A stretch of DNA of 46,522 nucleotides from Melioribacteraceae bacterium. Lineage in GTDB: Bacteria > Bacteroidota > Ignavibacteria > Ignavibacteriales > Melioribacteraceae. The position numbers and the translations under genes were made by a program. Below, piece by piece: positions 1-7,033 of the stretch (the stretch's first letter is position 1; the number at the start of each line of letters is the position of its first letter). The stretch spans positions 1 to 46,522 of the forward strand of contig JANQIV010000151.1 of the NCBI GenBank assembly GCA_028282005.1, written 5' to 3'. A model generated the notes under the pieces. That model made no database searches. It saw nothing but the letters and a program-made list of their open reading frames with translations, and had not been told where the DNA came from.

Positions 1-487
1 TTTGTTTTGCACGGGTTATTGCCTTTTTTACAGCATCATTTTTTTTCATCAGTGCGCTTGCGATTTCACTTACGCTTAAACCACCGATGAGCTTTAAGCT
101 GAGCATTATTTGCTCAATTGTGGTAAGCTCCGGATGGCAGCAAGCGAATATCATTTTTAACTGGCCGTCTTTTAACCCGCTCGTAATCGAGGTCTCGTCA
201 ACATCAATTTCCTGTGTGGCAAACTCTTCAGGGAATTCGTAATCAACAGATTTTTTTTCTCTTCGTAATTGGTCGATAATCGAGTTGTTTGCAACACGGT
301 AAATCCAGGCTGAAGGATTTTCCGGGATATATTGATAACCCCAAACCCGCATTGCCTTTTCAAGCGACTCGCTCACAGCATCTTCAATTAAATCGATTTT
401 TTGAGAAGAATATTTATTTGTAAGTGCTGATACTATTTTACCGTACTCATGCCGGAAAAGATGTTCTATGGAAGTTTTTACATTCAA
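1..487 (-). CDS. ECF sigma factor, ECF42-like (partial, N-terminal part)
   Basis: The minus strand encodes about 162 residues running off the left edge. Sigma region 2 is visible (DLIEDAVSESLEKAM, then PENPSAWIYRVANNSIIDQL), followed by the linker FACCHPELTTIEQIMLSLKL and the beginning of the region 4 helix-turn-helix (GGLSVSEIASALM). The ACCHP linker is characteristic of ECF42 sigma factors, which usually carry a long C-terminal TPR extension and sit next to a YCII/DGPF-type gene; both would lie outside the window. No ATG is available: the best start is TTG at 487, just after an in-frame stop. A terminator hairpin separates it from the next gene, so it is probably transcribed alone. Family call is firm; the target promoters are unknown. 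Confidence 0.85.
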   Translation of the reverse strand, partial: MNVKTSIEHLFRHEYGKIVSALTNKYSSQKIDLIEDAVSESLEKAMRVWGYQYIPENPSAWIYRVANNSIIDQLRREKKSVDYEFPEEFATQEIDVDETSITSGLKDGQLKMIFACCHPELTTIEQIMLSLKLIGGLSVSEIASALMKKNDAVKKAITRAKQ

Positions 488-501
488 GTTGGTTTACCAA
501 T

Positions 502-540
502 AAAAAAGGATTGCTCTAATCTATGCGAACAATCCTTTTT
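502..540 (-). terminator. Intrinsic terminator for the hydrolase fusion gene
   Basis: On the minus strand AAAAAGGATTG and CAATCCTTTTT form an 11-bp stem around a 16-nt loop and run into a T tract. It lies about 30 nt beyond the stop of the 571-2469 gene and just ahead of the sigma factor gene. Confidence 0.75.
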
Positions 541-570
541 AATCAATAACTTAAAAGTATTTTAGAGTTT

Positions 571-2469
571 TTACTTAAGATGTAAATCAAACCACTTTGC
601 TGACTCTTTTGTAGCGTTTGATGTGTAATTGTCTTGATCATAGAAATCAAACTGGCTTGCGCCTTCAATCCAAATGATATTTTTTGCTGATTGCAGTTTG
701 TCATAAAAAAGTTCTGTGCCTTGCGGAACTGCTGCAGTTTGGCTGTGAATAATCTGAATTGGTGTTTGAATTTTATCGGCAACTTTAATCGGATCAAATT
801 CCAGCCAGCCTTTCCACGCCATTAACGCAAATTGGTTGCCCCATTCTTCAATTGCTCCTCTTTCCGGATTGAGATAATAATCAAAAGGGCCAAACATTGC
901 CGCTGTGTTGTCTTTATCGCTAGCCGCGATTACGTAATCTACTTCGCCGGTTTCTGCAAATTTTTGTTTCGCATTGTTTGCTTTCGAAATTAAATTGTTT
1001 ACACCTTCTTCGCCACCGTAAATGGCTTTAACTATTTCCGAGTTATGAAGCCACGGGGCAACAAAGTTGACGGCTTTCATTTTTGCTCCGTTAGCTAAAG
1101 CAGTGCTCATGTATCCTGCACTTGCACAAACTGCCAACCCGCCGATGTTTTCTTTTTCAATGAAAGGTAATGACTGCAGATAATTAACAGCATTGATAAT
1201 ATCTTGGCTTTTCAGTTCAGGTGATTCAAAATTTCTTGGTTGTCCTTCACTTTCTCCATAGTTGCGGAAGTCAAAGGTCAATACCACGAATCCATCTTTA
1301 GCTAACTTTGCCGCGTAGTGATCAGGCATTTGTTCTTTTACAGTTGTCCACGAACCGGTTACGACAATTCCTTTGTAAATATTTTCTTCGGTGAAATCTT
1401 CCGGCAAATGGAGCTTACCAACCAAAATTAATCCGTTACTTTCAAACTCAACCTTTTGGGTTTTTTCCGAAGAGCTGACATTAAAACTGCTTTGTAGATT
1501 GATTCCGAAAGCATCTGCTAAAATGAATGGATCAAAATATTCCGTGAATTGCTGAACTTTGCCGTTGTTGATTTCAAATAATCCAACATAATTATTATTG
1601 TAATCACCACCACTTTTCATTGGAATCAGTCCGCGGTAATTAACAATTACTAAATTCGGTTTATGTGTAGCAAATATTTTTTTCGGGAATTTCATTGAAT
1701 GAAAATTTTCAGGTAAACCTTTGTACTGGTTGTAAATTGTATCTTTGCCGTTTAATTCTTTTGGAAAATTCTCAGGAGACAAAGGCATTATTTGTTTTCC
1801 GTCGTCAGCCCAAACTTTAATGAATGATTGAATATCCATATTTTCAAGCGAAGTAAAAAATTCTTTAACGGCTTCCTCCGCTTCTTTTGTTACTTCAGTT
1901 AGATTGAATATTACGCCTTCTACAACATTTTTTTGCGCGAGCTCGGGAAGCTTTGTATTGCCTTCCTGCATTTGAAAGTTGAATTTTATTTTATCGATCA
2001 GCCAATTTCCGTTTTCGTTTTTTGATAAGTTATAATCATAAGTTCCCACTACTACCCAAACATTGTCATTACTTTCGTTTGGCAAATAGTGTAAAGCCAA
2101 TCCGTGAAATTTTACGTCTGCTTTGTTTTCTTTTACATCTGTTGTAAAATTTCCTATTTGGTGATGTGTGCTTTGAAAGCCGGGTAACAAACCTTTCCAG
2201 GCATCAGCTATTTGCTGAGGAGTAAGCGTTGCGGGTTCACCTCCTGCCATTGATGTGTAATCCAGTAAAACATTTTCTGCCAAAGCATTTTTTACTTTTT
2301 CCCAGTTACGGGCATCAACATCCGCAAAAAAGTTAGTGATGGTTTCAACTATTTTTTCTTTTTCCATTTTTGTTTCACCTCTATTTATAAAATTTTTAGA
2401 TGCACTGATATAATTTGTCAAAAGAAATGAAAGCAAAAACACTGTTAATAATTTTGCCGACTTTTTCAT
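571..2469 (-). CDS. Secreted SnoaL-SnoaL-alpha/beta hydrolase fusion
   Basis: 632 residues. Residues 1-24 look like a signal peptide. Two NTF2/SnoaL-like domains follow (about 36-165 and 192-325), then an alpha/beta hydrolase of the YcjY/dienelactone-hydrolase type (about 340-632). The hydrolase shows the oxyanion-side TGSW, the DFRNYGESEG strand-turn and a nucleophile elbow at CASAG (Ser450), where the usual first Gly is Cys; this variant is common in YcjY-like proteins. The three-domain order is unusual because SnoaL proteins are normally single-domain. A second good start exists at Met35, preceded by AGAGGTGAAAC, which would give a cytosolic form without the signal peptide. An AraC gene lies directly upstream on the same strand and is a plausible regulator. 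The substrate cannot be inferred. Confidence 0.8.
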   Translation of the reverse strand: MKKSAKLLTVFLLSFLLTNYISASKNFINRGETKMEKEKIVETITNFFADVDARNWEKVKNALAENVLLDYTSMAGGEPATLTPQQIADAWKGLLPGFQSTHHQIGNFTTDVKENKADVKFHGLALHYLPNESNDNVWVVVGTYDYNLSKNENGNWLIDKIKFNFQMQEGNTKLPELAQKNVVEGVIFNLTEVTKEAEEAVKEFFTSLENMDIQSFIKVWADDGKQIMPLSPENFPKELNGKDTIYNQYKGLPENFHSMKFPKKIFATHKPNLVIVNYRGLIPMKSGGDYNNNYVGLFEINNGKVQQFTEYFDPFILADAFGINLQSSFNVSSSEKTQKVEFESNGLILVGKLHLPEDFTEENIYKGIVVTGSWTTVKEQMPDHYAAKLAKDGFVVLTFDFRNYGESEGQPRNFESPELKSQDIINAVNYLQSLPFIEKENIGGLAVCASAGYMSTALANGAKMKAVNFVAPWLHNSEIVKAIYGGEEGVNNLISKANNAKQKFAETGEVDYVIAASDKDNTAAMFGPFDYYLNPERGAIEEWGNQFALMAWKGWLEFDPIKVADKIQTPIQIIHSQTAAVPQGTELFYDKLQSAKNIIWIEGASQFDFYDQDNYTSNATKESAKWFDLHLK

Positions 2470-2566
2470 TTTTTTATTCCTTTCCGATTTGTTTGATTTT
2501 CTACAACAAATATAAACCAGTGAAGCTAGGCTATGATAACAGCATTCAAAGAATGTATGACAAAAA

Positions 2567-3466
2567 TCAAAGGGAGGTATTATCCCTGAATTGTTGGGGT
2601 GTAAACGAGGTCATTTTTTTGAAGAATGCGTTAAAATGTGTCGGTTCAACGAAGTGTAATCTGAAAGCAATTTCTTTAATTGATAATTCGGTTTGACGAA
2701 GCAATGATTTTGCGGAGGTAATAATTTGCTGTTGAATTATTTGCGAAGCTGTTTTACCTGTTATCCTTTTGGCAACGGCGTTTAAGTGGTTGGGATGAAT
2801 ACTCAACCTTTCTGCGTAAAATGAAGTCTGCCTAATTTCCGTATTTTCCTCTTCGTTTGTTAGCGAAGTTTCCACCAGTGTTTGAAAACGGGAAACCAAA
2901 AGAATATCGGCTGTTCTATTATCCTGTTGTTCTTTCGCGGGAATATTTAACTTTTCAAAATAGCGTTTAGTCAAAAGCAGAAGCAAATGGGTATAGGTTT
3001 GAATAAAGCGAAATTTGTCATTGTTTTCAGAATGGTATTCGTCATTTATTTTTTGAAATAAGTTGTCGGCTAATTCGGCATCACTTTCCGGTAGATTAAA
3101 TGGAATTGATTTATCAATTCTGAAAAAGGGAAAATCGATTATAAAATTCTGCCAGTTCGGATTCATGCTCACAAAGTCTTTATCGAAAATAATGTACCAG
3201 CCCTGCCAGTCTTCTTTAATCTCCCATGTAATTATTTGATAAGGTGAATTAAAAAAAAGGTTTGAATTAAGTGACTGCCCCATAACTTCCTTGTTGCTTC
3301 CCGAATGCCTCAAAGCAACAGCGTAAAATTCATGTCTGAACGGTTCCTGTTTTAAGTTGACCGTTTTCATGTTGTCTTCAAACTTTCGTATATCATAAAA
3401 AGCATGTCTCGGCGGAGAAATATTTATTTCTTTGCAGTAATCTGATATTTTGGTAATCGTTTCCAT
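2567..3466 (-). CDS. AraC family transcriptional regulator
   Basis: 299 residues. The C-terminal 100 residues form a double helix-turn-helix of AraC/XylS type: LSIKEIAFRLHFVEPTHFN followed by FFKKMTSFTPQQFR, the classic signature near the end. The N-terminal 200 residues look like a cupin-type sensing domain (PFRHEFYAVALRHSG, then a beta-rich stretch). The gene is 97 nt upstream of the secreted hydrolase fusion and on the same strand, so it may control it. The ATG start at 3466 is the only reasonable one. The effector is unknown. Confidence 0.88.
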   Translation of the reverse strand: METITKISDYCKEINISPPRHAFYDIRKFEDNMKTVNLKQEPFRHEFYAVALRHSGSNKEVMGQSLNSNLFFNSPYQIITWEIKEDWQGWYIIFDKDFVSMNPNWQNFIIDFPFFRIDKSIPFNLPESDAELADNLFQKINDEYHSENNDKFRFIQTYTHLLLLLTKRYFEKLNIPAKEQQDNRTADILLVSRFQTLVETSLTNEEENTEIRQTSFYAERLSIHPNHLNAVAKRITGKTASQIIQQQIITSAKSLLRQTELSIKEIAFRLHFVEPTHFNAFFKKMTSFTPQQFRDNTSL

Positions 3467-3594
3467 AATTAGCGAAATGAATGTACCAAATAATTTATAA
3501 AAATGATTTCATTGAAGTAATGAGGAACCGCATTAATTCATCAGTCCCCCAAAACGACTTATAAATTAGGTAGAGTATCTATAGGGGTTTGAGA

Positions 3595-4035
3595 CTATTT
3601 CATATTTTTAATTCTTCTTTTTTCTTCTTCAATAGAAACATCTTCAATATGAGTTGCAATCCACCAAATGTTACCAGTTGAATCCTTAACTCCCCCGTAG
3701 CGTTCACCGGCGTGATACATGTCTGTTGGTTCCATCACCGAAACTCCGCCCGCTTCAATTGCCTTTGCGTAAACACTGTCACAATCTTCAACATACAAAT
3801 ATATTGAAGCAGGCATTGCACCGAATTCTTCATTTGGTTCTCCGGCCATTATCATTGAATTACCGACTTTGAGCTCGGCATGCATTACTGACCCATCGTT
3901 CCTGTCAAACTTGCATTTTAATTCTGCGTCAAATGCTGTTTGCAAGAATTTTATAAATTCGTTTACGTTTTTCAGAATTAAATAAGGCGTTATTGTGCTG
4001 AAGCCTTCTCTTATAGGTGAAACTTTCTGATTCAT
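3595..4035 (-). CDS. VOC family protein, PhnB-like
   Basis: 146 residues with the glyoxalase/bleomycin-resistance fold of the PhnB subgroup: TITPYLILKNVNEFIKFLQ at the start, the GSVMHAELKVGNSMIMAGE strand pair and the closing YGGVKDSTGNIWWIATH. PhnB-like proteins often lack a clear enzymatic role. It is flanked by intergenic palindromes (the element at 4060-4160 is immediately upstream), so its own promoter must lie in or near that element. It shares strand and neighbourhood with two hydrolases and two AraC regulators, but an operon is not evident. Confidence 0.85.
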   Translation of the reverse strand: MNQKVSPIREGFSTITPYLILKNVNEFIKFLQTAFDAELKCKFDRNDGSVMHAELKVGNSMIMAGEPNEEFGAMPASIYLYVEDCDSVYAKAIEAGGVSVMEPTDMYHAGERYGGVKDSTGNIWWIATHIEDVSIEEEKRRIKNMK

Positions 4036-4059
4036 ATTTCCTCTCAGTGATATTTTGTA

Positions 4060-4160
4060 GTCATTTCGAACACCCGATTTTGTCTGGGTCTGAGAAATCC
4101 GATGCTTCCCAGATTATGAGATTTCTCAGTCGTCCCCAAAACGGACTTCTTCGAAATGAC
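4060..4160. repeat. Cloverleaf-like intergenic palindromic element (copy A)
   Basis: Outer arms GTCATTTCGAA and TTCGAAATGAC enclose three inner hairpins: ACCC/GGGT, TGAGAAATC/GATTTCTCA and GTCC/GGAC. The outer arms and the GAGAAATC/GATTTCTC stem recur at 37757-37842, which marks it as a dispersed repeat family. Confidence 0.8.
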
Positions 4161-4182
4161 AAATGCTATAATGATTCTATTA

Positions 4183-5193
4183 TTAATTACTTTTAACAAA
4201 ATTAAATATTTCTTTGTTCAGAATTTCCGGCTGGTCTTCCATTATAAAGAGATGCGAATTTTCAACACGCTTTATTTCAATGAGCTTGTTTGCTTCCGAA
4301 GCCCCTTGCCAGCTTAATTGAAAATACGGCTTTACATATTGGTTTTCTTCTTGGGACAAAAATTCTTCGTCGAAAGAAGGGACTAAAACCAAGGCCGGGA
4401 CTTTTAAGTCTTTAAATCTAACAGTGATATCCGAAGCAATTAATTCGCAAAGATACTGCACCAAAACCGGGATAGGTACCACTGCAGATTTCTCCCAAAT
4501 TTCTTTTCCTTTTGCCGGGTCTTTTGAGTATTGATCCGCAAGGAAATTCCCGTTATGCCACGTTTTTACTTTCACAAATTTAAACCACTTCGGAGCCATA
4601 ATATTATCCGCGTACCAAACACGCTGGCTTAAACTAAAATTTTGAGAGGCGTTGTAATATTTTGCCATTCCACCAATAATTATAATTGAACTGATTAGCT
4701 CAGGATATTCGTAAGCAAGCCAAAACGCTATTTGAGTTCCCTGCAGAAAGTTTGCAACAATAACAGGCTTTTCAAGATTTTCATTTTTTATTAAATCTAC
4801 AATTCCTTTTATAACTCCGTTATTCCAAACATGATCACCGTAACTTGTTCCTTTTGGTGGCATTGGCGGGGCTTGTGTTTCGCTAAAGCCTGGAATCGTG
4901 ATTGCATACATTGTGTAATTATCTAAGTTTGATTTCATAAATGATTGATAAATATCGCTGCCGAATCCCCAGCCGGGGATCAAAATCATATCAGTTTTGC
5001 CCGTACCCATTTTTGCAACTTTAACAAGTTCACCAAGTTTTGAAGTTTTGTACCCTTCCGGCAATACAAGATTATTTATTGACGAATCCTGAAGCTCCGG
5101 GTCAAACTGCCGCGACTGTGCATTGAAATTAGGATTGAAAACAAAAAATAATATTGTGATGATTAATAAGGCTTTGGCTATTACAAATTGCAT
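4183..5193 (-). CDS. Exported alpha/beta hydrolase-fold protein lacking the nucleophile serine
   Basis: 336 residues with an N-terminal signal peptide (1-25). The fold is clear: LIPGWGFGSDIYQSF, then ITIPGFSETQAP, the elbow region PVIVANFLQGTQIAFWLA and the following EYPELISSIIIIGG. In active members the elbow reads GHSxGG; here it reads ANFLQG, so the catalytic Ser position is Phe149. The acid candidate (Asp275 in PSFDEEF) and the His (His314 in ENSHLFIM) are still in place. One base (TTT versus TCT) separates it from an active elbow, although the flanking glycines are also altered, which favours a genuine non-catalytic protein over a read error. Its stop is only about 20 nt from the palindromic element downstream. 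Confidence 0.8.
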   Translation of the reverse strand: MQFVIAKALLIITILFFVFNPNFNAQSRQFDPELQDSSINNLVLPEGYKTSKLGELVKVAKMGTGKTDMILIPGWGFGSDIYQSFMKSNLDNYTMYAITIPGFSETQAPPMPPKGTSYGDHVWNNGVIKGIVDLIKNENLEKPVIVANFLQGTQIAFWLAYEYPELISSIIIIGGMAKYYNASQNFSLSQRVWYADNIMAPKWFKFVKVKTWHNGNFLADQYSKDPAKGKEIWEKSAVVPIPVLVQYLCELIASDITVRFKDLKVPALVLVPSFDEEFLSQEENQYVKPYFQLSWQGASEANKLIEIKRVENSHLFIMEDQPEILNKEIFNFVKSN

Positions 5194-5341
5194 TTTTCCC
5201 CCAATAATTTATTTGAGGAAATAAAATATGATAATCGATCCCATTAAATCGTCAAGACTTATAAGTATTGTCAACAAAATCTTACTTAAAGTTGGTGGTT
5301 ATGTTAAGAAATTGTTAAGACAATATTAATTTTCAATTTAA

Positions 5342-5357
5342 GTCGTTTTAATGCGAC
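5342..5357. promoter_or_regulatory. Operator-like palindrome, site 1
   Basis: GTCGTTTTAATGCGAC has GTCG/CGAC arms around a central TTAA. It ends 7 bp before the -33 TTG of the promoter at 5365-5395. Site 2 follows the same GTCGYWTTAAWRCGAC pattern 126 bp downstream. Confidence 0.6.
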
Positions 5358-5364
5358 AATTATA

Positions 5365-5395
5365 TTGACAACCATGCTGTGTTTTTTTAAGTTTG
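5365..5395 (+). promoter_or_regulatory. Promoter, TTG-N20-TAnnTTTG type
   Basis: TTG (5365-5367, within TTGACA) and TAAGTTTG (5388-5395) are separated by exactly 20 bp, matching the Bacteroidetes -33/-7 layout. Transcription would start near 5402, giving a leader of about 100 nt for the gene at 5505. Confidence 0.6.
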
Positions 5396-5467
5396 TAATG
5401 TATTATATAAGCTAATCTCAACTAATAAGGAGCTCATATATCTAATTAAAAAAAAATATTCATCCAT

Positions 5468-5483
5468 GTCGTATTAAAGCGAC
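5468..5483. promoter_or_regulatory. Operator-like palindrome, site 2
   Basis: GTCGTATTAAAGCGAC matches site 1 at 13 of 16 positions and keeps both arms and the TTAA core. It lies in the predicted leader, 21 bp before the start codon at 5505. The 126-bp spacing from site 1 is about 12 helical turns, so both face the same side of the DNA. Confidence 0.6.
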
Positions 5484-5504
5484 ATCTAAATAGCAGGGTG
5501 CTAT

Positions 5505-6083
5505 ATGAAAGAATCGTCATTAAGAGTCCAGCCAAATTACCAACATGCACAAAATTTGTTGCAGGTAATAATTACTTTGATGGGGTTTCTTCTTACGCTT
5601 TACATGGTAATCCTATTAAAAAGGCAAACAAAACATGAAACTTCCCCTTACCTTTACCCTAGTTGTTTTGTTTCAAGTCAATCAATTTCAGGCGATAATA
5701 TAAATCCTGATTTTGAAAGTGTTCATGTGGCTTATAAAAATCAGCTTGAAAACTACAAAATACCCTATTCAGAGAAACACTTAAATCTCAAGATTAGCAA
5801 CGATAGTAAATCAGTTGCCGAAAATTGTACTATCACAGCCCAGGCTTTTATTGAACCTGGTAAATATCTTGAAGAACAACATGTTAAGGATGCATATCTT
5901 TCGTGGACTGTAACAAAGATTGATTACATCTCTCGAAATAAAGATGTTTTAGTAAACATTGGCGAAATCAGTTGTTTCCCTTATATGAAAATCTTAATAA
6001 CTGTGGCTTACGAAGATTTTGAAGGGAACGAACTCTTCAAAGAAAAAGAATACGAATTTGGTTTTAATGCGTCACCCATTTAA
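5505..6083 (+). CDS. Unknown single-pass membrane protein
   Basis: 192 residues, no family recognised. A single hydrophobic helix spans about residues 19-38 (LLQVIITLMGFLLTLYMVIL), followed by KRQTKH, so the N-terminus is probably outside and the remaining 150 residues cytosolic. The soluble part alternates short beta-like strands (LNLKISNDSKSVAENCTITAQAF, in two pieces) and resembles an immunoglobulin-like sandwich, but this is weak. It is followed after 20 nt by the HTH/deaminase-like gene, so the two form an operon. It does not look like a HigB-type toxin. The gene is preceded by the operator pair and promoter described above. Confidence 0.75.
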   Translation: MKESSLRVQPNYQHAQNLLQVIITLMGFLLTLYMVILLKRQTKHETSPYLYPSCFVSSQSISGDNINPDFESVHVAYKNQLENYKIPYSEKHLNLKISNDSKSVAENCTITAQAFIEPGKYLEEQHVKDAYLSWTVTKIDYISRNKDVLVNIGEISCFPYMKILITVAYEDFEGNELFKEKEYEFGFNASPI

Positions 6084-6103
6084 TAACAAACTGATAAAAG
6101 CAA

Positions 6104-6973
6104 ATGGAAGAAAACAAAACTGTTGGTCAATACATACGTAAGTATATACTAGATAAGTACAACATGACCCAGCAGGATTTATCAAAAAAAATCAATGTGT
6201 CTCGTCAGACAATTAACCAAATCATTGCAGGGAAAATAGATTTGTCGCCTGCAATGGCTCATAAGTTGTCAAAACACTACGGCGAGACAGTTGACTTTTG
6301 GCTGGGTCTAAAAAATCAAGGGCAGTTTTATAACGGTCAAAGTGTATTTGACTGTGAAGACCCTGTAGTATCTTCGTGGAAAAAATATGGGTATCATACT
6401 CTTGTTGATCATGAACTAATTGACGGCATAAATAGCGGGATATTCGGGAGAAACTTCAATATTGATTGTGTTCAGCCTGCAAGTTATGACATACGTGTTG
6501 GTTCTCAGGCTGAAATAATTAATAACGGTAAATATAGAAAAATTGATATTGAGAAAGAAGAAAGTATAGCCATTAAACCCGGCGAACAAGTAAAAATAAG
6601 TTCCTACGAATATTTTGAGTTCCCTCTATTTTTACTTGGCAGATTAGGCCCAATGACTGATCTACAGTTGAATAACATTAATACTTTGTACGGTCTTCAA
6701 ATTGATCCCGGTTTTAAAGGAGTACTCGGAATAAATCTCGTAAATAACAGTGACGAAGAATATCCTCTTGATTATAAAATGAAATTTGTTTCCGCTGAAA
6801 TTTATTTCTTAAACGTAATGCCTAAAAAAGGATATCAAAAGAAGAAAAATAATTTAGATGACATTGATAATGAACATAAATTAAATAGCAAAGATCTTGA
6901 AAAGATTTCACCAAATGATAAAAAAGAAATCAAAGCAATGATGAAAAGATTAAGCGAAATATTAGGCGAATGA
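6104..6973 (+). CDS. HTH (HigA-like) fused to a dCTP deaminase/dUTPase-like domain
   Basis: 289 residues. Residues 8-72 form an XRE/HigA-type helix-turn-helix (MTQQDLSKKINVSRQTINQI, then the HigA hallmark DFWLGLKNQ). Residues 122-240 have the trimeric dCTP deaminase/dUTPase fold: QPASYDIRVG, IKPGEQVKI, LLGRLGPMTD and the nucleotide-pocket strand QIDPGFKGVLGINLVNNS. In active deaminases the last strand carries the catalytic Glu (LE-F/L-x-N); here that position is Asn211, so deamination is unlikely and a nucleotide-sensing role is more plausible. The tail (245-289) is Lys/Glu/Asp-rich and helical. As the DNA-binding member of the operon, it is the natural candidate to bind the two GTCG palindromes upstream. 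Confidence 0.82.
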   Translation: MEENKTVGQYIRKYILDKYNMTQQDLSKKINVSRQTINQIIAGKIDLSPAMAHKLSKHYGETVDFWLGLKNQGQFYNGQSVFDCEDPVVSSWKKYGYHTLVDHELIDGINSGIFGRNFNIDCVQPASYDIRVGSQAEIINNGKYRKIDIEKEESIAIKPGEQVKISSYEYFEFPLFLLGRLGPMTDLQLNNINTLYGLQIDPGFKGVLGINLVNNSDEEYPLDYKMKFVSAEIYFLNVMPKKGYQKKKNNLDDIDNEHKLNSKDLEKISPNDKKEIKAMMKRLSEILGE

Positions 6974-7033
6974 TAAAAAGATTTTCACTGAGAGATTGTT
7001 TATTCAAAGCCAATTTTTTAATGGATTATAATT

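Larger units (their letters stand above)
5194..5504. other. Divergent regulatory region
   Basis: This 311-nt gap between the minus-strand hydrolase and the plus-strand membrane protein gene holds two near-identical 16-bp palindromes and a Bacteroidetes-type promoter, listed separately. I see no gene in it. It is strongly AT-rich. Confidence 0.7.

Noticed and set aside
2415-2696. Open frame of about 93 codons on the plus strand across the AraC/hydrolase boundary
   Set aside because: It is antisense to two well-supported genes, with no coding signature or ribosome site.
3505-3560. Another palindromic element upstream of the AraC gene
   Set aside because: Only the stretch around CAGTCCCCCAAAACGACT resembles copy A; the terminal arms are missing, so it was not listed as a repeat.
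5505-6973. HigBA-type toxin-antitoxin pair
   Set aside because: The first product is a membrane protein with no RelE/HigB features, and the HTH protein is much larger than HigA because of the deaminase-like domain.
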